From: CAXSDR01 sp964236445
Lineage (GTDB): Bacteria > Actinomycetota > Actinomycetes > Motilibacterales > Motilibacteraceae
DNA length: 16,429 bases
Assembly (NCBI GenBank): GCA_964236445.1
Contig: CAXSDR010000085.1
Coordinates: 1-16,429, forward strand
Direction of reading: 5' to 3'
The number at the start of each line of letters is the position of its first letter. The stretch's first letter is position 1. Made by a program: the position numbers and the translations under genes. Shown piece after piece: positions 1 to 8,474 of this stretch. The notes under the pieces were generated by a model that worked only from the letters and a program-made list of their open reading frames with translations, was not told the origin of the DNA and searched no databases.

Positions 1-131
1 CGATCCTCAAGCTGCACGACCAGATCAAGAACGAGCCGCTCGGCTCGCACAAGGCACAGGTCGAGGCCGAGGCCGAGCGCGTCGCGCTGGGTGTCGTCCC
101 GCCTTCGCGCCAGCTGGGGCTGCTCCGATGA
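1..131 (+). CDS. nuoB: NADH-quinone oxidoreductase subunit B, C-terminal end (partial, 5' truncated by window)
   Basis: An open frame runs in from the left edge (first whole codon at base 3) and stops with TGA at 129-131, giving 42 C-terminal residues that begin ILKLHDQIKNEPLG and end in RQLGLLR. NuoB is the small peripheral-arm subunit that holds the terminal [4Fe-4S] cluster N2 next to the quinone site. The cluster-binding cysteines lie upstream of the window, so the call rests on two things: the charged NuoB-type tail with its 'lhdkIk' pattern, and its place directly before nuoC, sharing an ATGA stop/start overlap. Nothing can be said about its start or promoter. I infer that nuoA lies further upstream. 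Confidence 0.85.
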   Translation, partial: ILKLHDQIKNEPLGSHKAQVEAEAERVALGVVPPSRQLGLLR

Positions 132-889
132 CCGAGCGCACCGAGGGCGAGCGCACCGAAGCAGCCGCGCTCGACGCCAACGACGCCGGACAGCAGCCGG
201 AGGCCCAGCCCGACCCCCTTGGGTCGGGCGTCCCCAACGAGGTCCTGGGCGTCCAGCGCGGGATGTACGGCGCCGGCCGCCAGGGCGGCGACACCTCCGG
301 CTACGGCGGTCTCGTACGCACGGTGCAGCTGCCCGGTGCAGCCCAGCGCCCCTACGGCTCCTACTTCGACGAGGTCGCGGACGCGCTCGTCGCCGCGGTC
401 CCGGCGATCGAGGGCGCGGTCGAGCGAGTCGTCGTCCATCGCGACCAGCTGACGTTCCAGGTCACGCGTGAGCGGTTGATCGAGGTCCTGCAGGCGCTGC
501 GCGACGACCCTGCGCTGCGGTTCGAGCTATGTCTCGGCTCGAGCGGCGTGCACTACCCCGACGACGTCGACCGCGAGCTGCACGTCGCGATCCACCTGCG
601 CTCCCTCACGCACAACCGCATGCTTCGCGTCGAGACGACGTGCCCGGAGCACGACCCGCACGTGCCGTCGACCGTGGCGCTCTATCCCACGAACGACTGG
701 CACGAGCGTGAGACCTACGACATGTTCGGCATCGTCTTCGACGGTCACCCTGCCCTGACGCGCATCCTGATGCCCGACGACTGGCCAGGGCACCCGCAGC
801 GCAAGGACTACCCACTCGGCGGCGTACCGGTCGAATACAAGGGCGCGCAGATTCCGCCGCCCGACGAGCGGAGGGCCTACACCTCATGA
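128..889 (+). CDS. nuoC: NADH-quinone oxidoreductase subunit C (30 kDa-type subunit)
   Basis: 253 residues. NuoC is a soluble subunit of the complex I connecting module, which packs against NuoD and NuoI near the quinone site; it carries no cofactor. The family signature is clear at residues 192-201, HERETYDMFG, followed by a GHP-RILMP-DWPGHP-RKDYPL run, which is the hallmark of the 30 kDa subunit. The first 70 or so residues are acidic, rich in Gln and Gly, and look poorly ordered; a leader of this kind is common in actinobacterial NuoC. The ATG at 128 overlaps the nuoB stop as ATGA, and the gene ends in another ATGA shared with nuoD, so its translation is probably coupled on both sides. It is separate from nuoD, whereas Escherichia coli has a fused NuoCD. 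Confidence 0.97.
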   Translation: MTERTEGERTEAAALDANDAGQQPEAQPDPLGSGVPNEVLGVQRGMYGAGRQGGDTSGYGGLVRTVQLPGAAQRPYGSYFDEVADALVAAVPAIEGAVERVVVHRDQLTFQVTRERLIEVLQALRDDPALRFELCLGSSGVHYPDDVDRELHVAIHLRSLTHNRMLRVETTCPEHDPHVPSTVALYPTNDWHERETYDMFGIVFDGHPALTRILMPDDWPGHPQRKDYPLGGVPVEYKGAQIPPPDERRAYTS

Positions 890-2250
890 CCACCACCGAG
901 AGCTTCGACGGCACCGACGCCCCCGCCTACGACCCCTTCGGCGATGCGACCACCGAGGGCCGTGTGATCACCGTCACGGGAGCCGACTGGGACGAGGTGG
1001 GTGCCTCGGCGGGCGACGTGTCAGAGGAGCGCATCGTCGTCAACATGGGTCCGCAGCACCCTTCGACTCACGGCGTTCTGCGCCTGATCCTCGAGATGGA
1101 GGGCGAGACCGTCACCGAGACGCGTCTCGGCATCGGCTATCTCCACACGGGCATCGAGAAGAACGCCGAATACCGCAACTGGGTCCAGGGCGTCACGTTC
1201 GTCACCCGCATGGACTATCTCGCGCCGTTCTTCAACGAGGCCGCCTACTGCCTCGGCGTCGAGAAGCTGCTCGGCATCGAAGATCAGATCCCCGCGCGCG
1301 CCAACGTGCTACGCGTGATGCTCATGGAGCTCAACCGCATCTCCTCGCACCTCGTGTGCATCGCCACAGGCGGTATGGAGATGGGCGCGCTCACCGTCAT
1401 GACCATCGGGTTCCGTGAGCGTGAGCGCGTCCTCGACGTCTTCGAGCTGATCACCGGGCTGCGCATGAACCACGCATTCATCCGGCCCGGCGGCGTGGCG
1501 CAGGACCTCCCCAGCGGCGCGGTCGACAAGGTGCGCGAGCTGGTCACCTACCTGCACGGGATCCTGCACGAATATGACGACCTCTGCAACGAGAACCCCA
1601 TCTTCCGTCGGCGCACCGATGGTGTCGGCTATCTCGACCTGACCGGGTGCATGGCGCTGGGCATCACAGGTCCGGTGCTGCGCTCGACCGGCCTGCCTCA
1701 GGACCTGCGCAAGACCCAGCCCTACTGCGGCTATGAGACCTATGACTTCGACGTGCCGACCGTCGACACGTGTGACGCCTACGGCCGCTTCCGCATCCGC
1801 GTCGAGGAGATGCGTCAGTCGCTGCGCATCGTCGAGCAGTGCCTCGAGCGGCTCGAGTCCCTCGGCGACGGGCCGGTGATGATCCAGGACAAGAAGATCG
1901 CCTGGCCGTCGCAGCTCGCGCTCGGTGGCGACGGTCTCGGCCAGTCGCTCGACCACATCCGCCACATCATGGGCGAGTCGATGGAAGCCCTCATCCACCA
2001 CTTCAAGCTGGTGACCGAGGGGTTCCGCGTGCCGCCCGGCCAGGTCTACACCGCTGTCGAGTCACCCCGTGGCGAGCTCGGCTGCCACCTGGTCAGCGAC
2101 GGCGGCACCCGCCCCTACCGCGTGCACTTCCGTGACCCTTCCTTCACCAACCTGCAGGCCGCGCCCGCGATGACCGAAGGCGCCCAGGTCGCCGATGTCA
2201 TCGTGGCCGTCGCCTCGATCGACCCCGTGATGGGTGGAGTGGACCGCTGA
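886..2250 (+). CDS. nuoD: NADH-quinone oxidoreductase subunit D (49 kDa-type subunit)
   Basis: 454 residues. NuoD forms, with NuoB and NuoH, the chamber where quinone is reduced; it descends from the large subunit of [NiFe] hydrogenases but binds no metal. Residues 54-63 read MGPQHPSTHG. By family alignment from memory, His62 corresponds to the quinone head-group histidine (His38 in Thermus Nqo4), and Tyr111 in RMDYLAPF corresponds to the partner tyrosine (Tyr87 in Thermus). LHTGIEKN starts at residue 86, and the protein ends in DPVMGGVDR, the usual C-terminus that reaches the cluster N2 region. The roughly 45 residues before the conserved core are an acidic leader. The start overlaps nuoC as ATGA, with a good Shine-Dalgarno sequence GGAGGG at 870-875. 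No key residue appears to be missing. Confidence 0.98.
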   Translation: MTTTESFDGTDAPAYDPFGDATTEGRVITVTGADWDEVGASAGDVSEERIVVNMGPQHPSTHGVLRLILEMEGETVTETRLGIGYLHTGIEKNAEYRNWVQGVTFVTRMDYLAPFFNEAAYCLGVEKLLGIEDQIPARANVLRVMLMELNRISSHLVCIATGGMEMGALTVMTIGFRERERVLDVFELITGLRMNHAFIRPGGVAQDLPSGAVDKVRELVTYLHGILHEYDDLCNENPIFRRRTDGVGYLDLTGCMALGITGPVLRSTGLPQDLRKTQPYCGYETYDFDVPTVDTCDAYGRFRIRVEEMRQSLRIVEQCLERLESLGDGPVMIQDKKIAWPSQLALGGDGLGQSLDHIRHIMGESMEALIHHFKLVTEGFRVPPGQVYTAVESPRGELGCHLVSDGGTRPYRVHFRDPSFTNLQAAPAMTEGAQVADVIVAVASIDPVMGGVDR

Positions 2251-3140
2251 TGTCTGCGACGAATTCCTCGGCTCCGGCGTCGCAGCAGACCGCTGCGATC
2301 TCGCACAACCCGCCGTCGTTCCCGGTCGAGATGCTGGCACGCCTGGAGGCCGACGCAGCGACGATCATCGCGCGCTACCCTCGGTCGCGCTCGGCGCTGC
2401 TGCCCCTGCTGCACCTGGTCCAGTCGGAGCAGGGCTTCGTCAGCCCCGCAGGCATCGAGTTCTGCGCAGGCACGCTTGGCCTCACGACGGCTGAGGTCAC
2501 CGCTGTCGCGACCTTCTACACGATGTACAAGCGGCGCCCGAACGGCACCTACACCGTCGGCGTCTGCACCAACACCCTGTGCGCCGTTCTCGGCGGCGAC
2601 GCCATCCTCGAGTCGCTCGAGGAGCACCTGGGCATCGGGCCGGACGAGACGACGCCTGACGGCGCCGTGACGCTCGAGCACGTCGAGTGCAACGCCGCCT
2701 GCGACTACGCCCCCGTGGTGATGGTCAACTGGGAGTTCTTCGACAACCAGACGCCGTCGACGGCGCGTGGGCTCGTCGACAACCTGCGGGCCGGCACGCC
2801 TCCCGCGCCCACGCGTGGCCCGGGTCGGCTGTGCACCTTCAAGCAGGTCGAGCGCGTGCTGGCGGGATTCGAGGACGGCCTTGCAGGCGAGGGCGTCGGC
2901 GCCGGGCCCGCGACGTTGGCGGGTCTGAAGCTCGCCCGCGAGCGTGGCTGGGAAGCCCCCAGCCCCGAGCGCGAGCAGCCGCAAGCCGCCGGTGACGGTG
3001 CGGGCGACAGCTCGGCCAAGGCGACCGGCTACGGTCGCGCAGGCGGGCCGAGCGGCAATGACGCAGGGGTGGCCACGGCCGCCTCCGACAAAGCCAACCC
3101 GTCCCGGACCAGCCCGACCGACCCGCAGGGAGCCAAGTGA
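2250..3140 (+). CDS. nuoE: NADH-quinone oxidoreductase subunit E (24 kDa-type, [2Fe-2S] N1a)
   Basis: 296 residues. NuoE is the thioredoxin-fold subunit of the NADH-oxidising module, sits against NuoF and carries [2Fe-2S] cluster N1a. The four ligands are visible with canonical spacing: Cys106, Cys111, Cys147 and Cys151 (C-x4-C-x35-C-x3-C). A helical N-terminal part with the PVEMLARLEADAATIIARYP pattern precedes them. The protein is much longer than classical NuoE (about 160-170 residues). After the fold ends near residue 180 comes a segment with LCTFKQVERVLAGF and GPATLAGLKLARERGW. A final stretch of about 62 residues (235-296) rich in Ala, Gly, Ser, Pro and Asp looks disordered. The ATG at 2250 shares its A with the nuoD stop (TGATG), with GGAG at 2236-2239 upstream. 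Confidence 0.97.
   Translation: MSATNSSAPASQQTAAISHNPPSFPVEMLARLEADAATIIARYPRSRSALLPLLHLVQSEQGFVSPAGIEFCAGTLGLTTAEVTAVATFYTMYKRRPNGTYTVGVCTNTLCAVLGGDAILESLEEHLGIGPDETTPDGAVTLEHVECNAACDYAPVVMVNWEFFDNQTPSTARGLVDNLRAGTPPAPTRGPGRLCTFKQVERVLAGFEDGLAGEGVGAGPATLAGLKLARERGWEAPSPEREQPQAAGDGAGDSSAKATGYGRAGGPSGNDAGVATAASDKANPSRTSPTDPQGAK
3127..3132 (+). promoter_or_regulatory. Ribosome binding site deciding the nuoF start
   Basis: AGGGAG lies inside the last codons of nuoE, 7 bases before the ATG at 3140 and only 4 before the adjacent in-frame GTG at 3137. The spacing favours the ATG, making the overlap with nuoE one base (TGATG), as at the nuoD/nuoE junction. Confidence 0.55.
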
Positions 3141-4480
3141 TGGCCTCACCGCTGACTCCCGTGCTGTCGCGCACGTGGGACGCCGAGCGCTCGTGGTCGA
3201 TGGACACCTATCGTGACGCCGACGGCTATGAGGGCCTGCGTCTGGCCCTCGCCATGACGCCCGACGAGGTCATCGCACTCGTCAAGGATTCGGGGCTGCG
3301 CGGGCGTGGAGGCGCAGGCTTCCCCACCGGGATGAAGTGGGGCTTCATCCCCCAGGGCGACGGCAAGCCGCACTACCTCGTGGTCAATGCCGACGAGAGC
3401 GAGCCGGGGACCTGCAAGGACATCCCGCTCATGCTCGCCGCTCCCCACCAGCTGGTGGAGGGCGTGATCATCTCCTCCTACGCGATCCGGGCCACCCACG
3501 CGTTCATCTACGTCCGCGGCGAAGTGACCCAGGTCGTACGCCGCCTTCGTGCCGCCGTGCGCGAGGCCTACGAAGCCGGCTTCGCCGGCACCGACATCCT
3601 CGGCTCCGGCTACGACCTGCAGATCGTCGTGCACGCCGGAGCTGGCGCCTACATCTGCGGCGAGGAGACGGCACTGCTCGACTCCCTCGAGGGCTATCGC
3701 GGTCAGCCGCGCCTGCGCCCGCCGTTCCCGGCGATCGCGGGCCTCTATGGCTCACCGACCGTCATCAACAACGTCGAGTCGATCGCGAGCGTCCCACCGA
3801 TCGTCGTCAACGGCGCCGCCTGGTACAAATCCATGGGCACCGAGAAGTCGGCCGGCCCGACCCTCTACTCCCTGTCGGGCCACGTCGCCAACCCGGGGCA
3901 GTACGAAGCCCCGCTCGGCATCACCTTGCGCGAGCTGCTCGATCTCGCGGGCGGCGTACGCCCCGGGCACGAGCTGAAGTTCTGGACCCCTGGTGGCTCC
4001 TCGACGCCGATCTTCACGGCCGAGCACCTCGACGTGCCGCTCGACTACGAAGGCGTGGCCGGAGCAGGCTCGATGCTCGGGACGAAGGCACTGCAGATCT
4101 TCGACGAGACCACGAGCGTCGTGCGTTGTGTGCTGCGGTGGACCGAGTTCTATGCGCACGAGTCCTGTGGCAAGTGCACGCCGTGCCGCGAGGGCACCTA
4201 CTGGCTGGTGCAGATCCTGCGCCGCATCGACGCAGGCCAGGGCACGCCGGAGGATCTCGACAAGCTGCTCGACCTCTGTGACAACATCCTCGGTCGGGCC
4301 TTCTGCGCCCTTGGTGACGGAGCGACCAGCCCGATCACCTCGTCGATCGCCTACTTCCGCGACGAATACCTCGCGATGTGCACCCGCGGGCTGACCTTCG
4401 ACCCGGTGGCCTCCACGGTCTTCGCCGACTCCGCCCTCTCCGGCGCCAGCGCCATCTCGACGGGAGCACGCGCCCGATGA
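3140..4480 (+). CDS. nuoF: NADH-quinone oxidoreductase subunit F (51 kDa-type, FMN and [4Fe-4S] N3)
   Basis: 446 residues from the ATG at 3140. NuoF binds NADH and FMN and takes the hydride, passing electrons to cluster N3. Visible in order: the glycine-rich nucleotide loop GRGGAGFPTGMKW (55-67), NADESEPGT (83-91) of the FMN/NADH site, GAGAYICGEE (167-176), and the N3 ligands Cys343, Cys346, Cys349 and Cys389 (ESCGKCTPC followed by FCALGDG). The start is ambiguous by one codon. A GTG at 3137 directly precedes the ATG, so either GTGA or TGATG would overlap the nuoE stop. I chose ATG because the AGGGAG at 3127-3132 then sits 7 bases away instead of 4. Its length fits the family, and nothing is missing. 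Confidence 0.98.
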   Translation: MASPLTPVLSRTWDAERSWSMDTYRDADGYEGLRLALAMTPDEVIALVKDSGLRGRGGAGFPTGMKWGFIPQGDGKPHYLVVNADESEPGTCKDIPLMLAAPHQLVEGVIISSYAIRATHAFIYVRGEVTQVVRRLRAAVREAYEAGFAGTDILGSGYDLQIVVHAGAGAYICGEETALLDSLEGYRGQPRLRPPFPAIAGLYGSPTVINNVESIASVPPIVVNGAAWYKSMGTEKSAGPTLYSLSGHVANPGQYEAPLGITLRELLDLAGGVRPGHELKFWTPGGSSTPIFTAEHLDVPLDYEGVAGAGSMLGTKALQIFDETTSVVRCVLRWTEFYAHESCGKCTPCREGTYWLVQILRRIDAGQGTPEDLDKLLDLCDNILGRAFCALGDGATSPITSSIAYFRDEYLAMCTRGLTFDPVASTVFADSALSGASAISTGARAR

Positions 4481-7017
4481 CCGTGACCACCAGCTCGCCG
4501 ACCGCAAGCGGCGGAGAGGTGCAGCCCAACGCCGACCTCGTCACCGTCACGATCGACGGCTTCGAGATCAGCGTGCCCAAGGGGACCCTGCTCATCCGGG
4601 CCGCCGAGCTGCTCGGCATCGCCGTGCCGCGCTTCTGCGACCACCCGTTGCTCGACCCCATCGGGGCCTGCCGCCAGTGCCTGGTCGAGGTGAGCGACAT
4701 GGGCAACGGGCGCGGAATGCCCAAGCCCGCAGCCTCCTGCACGACCACCGTCATGCCGGGCATGGTCATTCGGACCCAGCTCACCTCTCCTGTCGCCGAC
4801 AAGGCGCAGAAGGGGGTCATGGAGCTGCTGCTCATCAACCACCCGCTCGACTGCCCGGTCTGCGACAAGGGCGGCGAGTGCCCGCTGCAGAACCAGGCCA
4901 TGAGCAACGGCCGCCCCGAGTCGCGGTTCGAGGGTGTGAAGCGCACCTTCCCGAAGCCGGTCCCGATCTCGGCCCAGGTGCTGCTCGACCGTGAGCGGTG
5001 CGTCCTCTGCGCGCGGTGCACCCGGTTCTCCGCGCAGATCGCGGGTGACCCGTTCATCGAGATGCTCGAGCGGGGTGCGCTGCAGCAGGTCGGCATCTAC
5101 GCCGAGCAGCCTTTCGAGTCCTACTTCTCCGGCAACACGGTGCAGATCTGTCCGGTCGGTGCGCTGACCGGCACCGCCTACCGCTTCCGATCGCGGCCCT
5201 TCGACCTCGTCTCGACGGCGATGACGTGCGAGCACTGCGCGTCCGGCTGCTCGCTACGCGCCGACCACCGTCGTGGCACCGTGCTGCGTCGCCTGTCCGG
5301 CGACGATCCCGAGGTCAACGAGGAGTGGAACTGCGACAAGGGTCGCTGGGCTTTCCAGTACGCCGTTGCCCAGGACCGCCTCACCTCCCCAATGGTGCGC
5401 GACTCGTCGGGCACCCTCGTGCCGACCTCGTGGCCGGACGCGCTCGACGTCGCAGCCCGCGGTCTGACGGCGGCCAGGTCCGCCGGCGGTACGGGCGTGC
5501 TCGCGGGTGGCCGGCTGACGCTCGAAGACTCCTACGCCTACGCCAAGTTCACCCGCCTGGTGCTCGGCACCCACGACGTCGACTTCCGCGCCCGCCCGCA
5601 CTCCGAGGAGGAGAGCAGCTTTCTGGCGGCTGCGGTCGCGGGCACGGGGCCCGGACGTGGCGCAGTCACCTATGCCGAGCTCGAGCGCTCGCCCGCTGTG
5701 CTCCTCGTGGGCTTCGAGCCCGAGGAGGAGTCTCCGATCGTCTTCCTACGGCTGCGCAAGGCGGTCACCCGCGGCGGCATGCGCGTCGTCTCACTCGCCC
5801 CGTGGGCGACTCGTGGGCTGCAGAAGCTCAGCGGCGAACTGGTCCGCACCGCGCCCGGTGCCGAGGCGGGCGTCCTCGACGAGCTTGCACAGGCCCAAAG
5901 CGGGCGCATCACTGCGGCGTCGGCCACCGCGCTTCGCACCGCGGGCTCGGTGATCCTGGTCGGCGAACGGCTGGCCGCCGTTCCCGGCGCACTCACCAGC
6001 GTCCTGGCGCTCGCCGGTTCCCTCGGCGCGCGCATCGCGTGGGTCCCCCGCCGGGCCGGCGAACGCGGGGCGCTCGAGGCCGGTCTACTGCCGACGTTGC
6101 TTCCCGGCGGCCGCCCCGTCGCGGACGCCTCTGCGCGCGTCGACGTCGCGACCGTGTGGGGTCTCGCCTCGCTGCCGGCCACGTCCGGACGCGACACCGC
6201 AGGCATCCTTGCCGCGGCGTCGGCCGGCGAGCTCGGTGCGCTCGTCATAGGTGGCGTCGACCCCGCCGACCTGCCCGATCCGGTGGCGGCCCTCGCCGCC
6301 ATCGATGCGGCGCCCTTCGTCATCAGCCTGGAGCAGCGCCCGAGCGCCGTCACCCAGCGTGCCGACGTCGTCTTCCCCATCGCCGCGGCGGTCGAGAAGT
6401 CCGGAACGTTCCTCGACTGGGAGGGCCGTGAATGTCCGTTCGACGCCGTCCTCCGGTCCTCGTCCGTGGTCACCCAGATGACGACCAACAGCCTGTCCGA
6501 CCTGCGTGTCCTGCACGTGCTGGCCGAGGAGCTGCAGGTCGACCTCGGCCTGCCCGATGTCGCCGCTGCCCGCAGCGAGCTGGCGGAGCTCGGCACCTGG
6601 GAAGGCGGGCGCGTCGCCGCACCCCGAGTGAGCACGCCGCCGCCGCGTTCCAGCGTGCCCGCCGGTTCTGCGGTTCTCGCGACTTGGCACCATCTCCTCG
6701 ACAACGGTCGGCTCCAGGACGGCGAGCCCTATCTCGCCGCGACGGCCAAGCCCAGCGTGCTGCGGCTCTCGGCCGCCACAGCGGCGGGCATCGGCGCGAT
6801 CGACAGCCGGCCCGTCACGGTCTCGACGAGCGTCGGGGCCATCACGCTGCCGCTGGTGGTGACCGAGATGGCCGACGGTGTCGTGTGGGTCCCGACCAAC
6901 TCCGCGGGCAGTGCGGTGCGCACGATGCTCGGAGCCGGTTCGGGTGACGTCGTCGCGATCCGCACGCCCGGTGCCGGCACGCTTGACCGCAACGGCGCAG
7001 AAGGGATGTCCCGATGA
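4477..7017 (+). CDS. nuoG: NADH-quinone oxidoreductase subunit G (75 kDa-type, multiple Fe-S clusters)
   Basis: 846 residues. NuoG carries the electron wire of the NADH module. Ligands seen in order: [2Fe-2S] N1b, Cys54, Cys65, Cys68 and Cys88; His-ligated [4Fe-4S] N5, His122, Cys126, Cys129 and Cys135 (H-x3-C-x2-C-x5-C); [4Fe-4S] N4, Cys175, Cys178, Cys181 and Cys225; and a fourth set Cys251, Cys254, Cys258 and Cys286 matching the off-pathway cluster N7, which only some bacteria keep. The rest is a molybdopterin-oxidoreductase-like fold, known in this family to be cofactor-free and structural, ending in a C-terminal beta domain. The start at 4477 overlaps the nuoF stop as ATGA, with GGGAG at 4462-4466. 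The frame is open a further 33 codons upstream, but that part overlaps nuoF and lacks family character. Confidence 0.97.
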   Translation: MTVTTSSPTASGGEVQPNADLVTVTIDGFEISVPKGTLLIRAAELLGIAVPRFCDHPLLDPIGACRQCLVEVSDMGNGRGMPKPAASCTTTVMPGMVIRTQLTSPVADKAQKGVMELLLINHPLDCPVCDKGGECPLQNQAMSNGRPESRFEGVKRTFPKPVPISAQVLLDRERCVLCARCTRFSAQIAGDPFIEMLERGALQQVGIYAEQPFESYFSGNTVQICPVGALTGTAYRFRSRPFDLVSTAMTCEHCASGCSLRADHRRGTVLRRLSGDDPEVNEEWNCDKGRWAFQYAVAQDRLTSPMVRDSSGTLVPTSWPDALDVAARGLTAARSAGGTGVLAGGRLTLEDSYAYAKFTRLVLGTHDVDFRARPHSEEESSFLAAAVAGTGPGRGAVTYAELERSPAVLLVGFEPEEESPIVFLRLRKAVTRGGMRVVSLAPWATRGLQKLSGELVRTAPGAEAGVLDELAQAQSGRITAASATALRTAGSVILVGERLAAVPGALTSVLALAGSLGARIAWVPRRAGERGALEAGLLPTLLPGGRPVADASARVDVATVWGLASLPATSGRDTAGILAAASAGELGALVIGGVDPADLPDPVAALAAIDAAPFVISLEQRPSAVTQRADVVFPIAAAVEKSGTFLDWEGRECPFDAVLRSSSVVTQMTTNSLSDLRVLHVLAEELQVDLGLPDVAAARSELAELGTWEGGRVAAPRVSTPPPRSSVPAGSAVLATWHHLLDNGRLQDGEPYLAATAKPSVLRLSAATAAGIGAIDSRPVTVSTSVGAITLPLVVTEMADGVVWVPTNSAGSAVRTMLGAGSGDVVAIRTPGAGTLDRNGAEGMSR

Positions 7018-8474
7018 GGTCCGCCGCTTCGATCGGCTCGGCCGCCCGGCTGCTCGCCGACGACCCGTGGTGGCTGCTGCTGCTCAAGGCCGTCGCCGTC
7101 TTCGTCCTGCTCCTCCTGATCACGCTGTTCAACATCGTGTTCGAGCGCAAGGTCGTCGCGCGCATGCAGCAGCGCACCGGCCCCAACCGTGCCGGGCCCT
7201 TCGGCTCGCTGCAGAGCCTCGCCGACGGCATCAAGCTCGCACTCAAGGAAGACATCGTCCCGAAGGCCGCTGACAAGATCGTCTTCATCATCGCGCCCGT
7301 TCTGTCGACAGTGCCGGCGTTCCTCGCGTTCGCCGTGATCCCGCTCGGTCCCGAGGTCTCGATCTTCGGCCGACACACGGTGCTGCAGCTCGCTGACTTC
7401 CCCGTCGCGGTTCTCTACGTTCTCGCTGTCGCGTCGATCGGCATCTACGGCATCGTGCTCGCCGGGTGGTCGAGCGGCTCCACCTACCCGCTGCTCGGCG
7501 CGCTGCGTTCGTCGGCGCAGCTGATCTCCTACGAGGTCTCCATGGGCCTGAGCTTCGTGGCGGTGTTCCTCTACACCGGCTCGATGTCGACGGCCGACAT
7601 CGTCGCGGCGCAAGCACACGGCGGCGCGGCGACGATCTTCGGTCTGAACCTGCACATGCCGTCGTGGTACGCGATCGCGCTGGCGCCGTCCTTCATCATC
7701 TACGTCATCTCGATGGTCGGCGAGACCAACCGCGCGCCGTTCGACCTGCCGGAGGCCGAGGGTGAGCTCGTCGGCGGCTTCCACACCGAATACAGCTCGC
7801 TGAAGTTCGCGCTGTTCTTCCTGGCCGAATACATCAACATGACCACGGTGTCCGCGCTCGCGACGACGTTGTTCCTCGGGGGATGGCGCGCCCCGTTCCC
7901 GATCTCGCTGTGGGACGGCGCCAACCGCGGCTGGTGGCCGCTGCTCTGGTTCGTCTCCAAGGTCCTCCTCTTCATCTTCGTGTTCATCTGGCTGCGTGGC
8001 ACGCTTCCTCGCCTGCGCTACGACCAGTTCATGAAGCTCGGCTGGAAGATCCTGATCCCGGTCTCGCTGGTCTGGACGCTGCTTGTGGCCAGCCTGCGCA
8101 CGATCACGACGCAATACGACTTCTCCACCCGCCAATACCTCATCGTGATCGCGATCCTGGTCGCAGTGCTGCTCGTCGCGAGCATCGCCTGGGACTACCT
8201 CGCCGCCGCGAAGGCTGCCGAGAACGAGGGCGTTGCCGTGCGCGAGCAGCAGGCTGCCGTCGTACGCCGCAACGATGCCTTCTCGGGCGGCTTCCCGGTG
8301 CCGCCCATGCCTGCTGAGAGGTGGGACACGCTGACACGCACGAACGTGCCGACGTCGAGCGCACGGGCCACGCTGACCGGCGAGCCGGTGTTGACCGGCG
8401 TATCCGCAACGCGGCTCAGCAGCAACGGCAACGATGGCGATGACGCCGACTTCGAGGAGAGCACCCGTGGCTGA
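7014..8474 (+). CDS. nuoH: NADH-quinone oxidoreductase subunit H (membrane subunit at the quinone site)
   Basis: 486 residues. NuoH is the membrane subunit that joins the peripheral arm to the pumps and forms the quinone entry channel. Family landmarks: VARMQQRTGPNRAGPFG followed by LQSLADGIKLALKED near the N-terminus, and ETNRAPFDLPEAEGELVGG starting at Glu237, the charged loop at the quinone cavity, followed by FHTEYSS. Eight or nine hydrophobic segments are visible, in line with the family. After the last one (near residue 394) comes a polar tail of about 92 residues containing FSGGFPVPPMP. Tails of this sort occur in actinobacterial NuoH but not in E. coli NuoH (325 residues). The start overlaps nuoG as ATGA, with AAGGGA at 7001-7006. 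Confidence 0.97.
   Translation: MRSAASIGSAARLLADDPWWLLLLKAVAVFVLLLLITLFNIVFERKVVARMQQRTGPNRAGPFGSLQSLADGIKLALKEDIVPKAADKIVFIIAPVLSTVPAFLAFAVIPLGPEVSIFGRHTVLQLADFPVAVLYVLAVASIGIYGIVLAGWSSGSTYPLLGALRSSAQLISYEVSMGLSFVAVFLYTGSMSTADIVAAQAHGGAATIFGLNLHMPSWYAIALAPSFIIYVISMVGETNRAPFDLPEAEGELVGGFHTEYSSLKFALFFLAEYINMTTVSALATTLFLGGWRAPFPISLWDGANRGWWPLLWFVSKVLLFIFVFIWLRGTLPRLRYDQFMKLGWKILIPVSLVWTLLVASLRTITTQYDFSTRQYLIVIAILVAVLLVASIAWDYLAAAKAAENEGVAVREQQAAVVRRNDAFSGGFPVPPMPAERWDTLTRTNVPTSSARATLTGEPVLTGVSATRLSSNGNDGDDADFEESTRG
8454..8459 (+). promoter_or_regulatory. Ribosome binding site deciding the nuoI GTG start
   Basis: GAGGAG inside the nuoH 3' end stands 7 bases before the GTG at 8467. It is the best Shine-Dalgarno match in this stretch and supports the GTG over the upstream ATG at 8434. 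Confidence 0.65.

Noticed and set aside
2115..3149. A 344-codon minus-strand open frame opposite nuoE
   Set aside because: Arg/Gly/Val-rich with no motif; it is the mirror of the low-complexity NuoE tail.
4378..4476. Extended N-terminus for NuoG from an upstream ATG
   Set aside because: It would overlap nuoF by about 100 bases, adds an Arg-rich stretch unlike NuoG, and the ATG at 4477 has the ATGA overlap and a ribosome site.
5350..7017. NuoG C-terminal half read as a molybdopterin-dependent dehydrogenase such as formate dehydrogenase
   Set aside because: The four-cluster N-terminal half and the position between nuoF and nuoH mark it as NuoG, whose molybdopterin-like domain is known to lack the cofactor.
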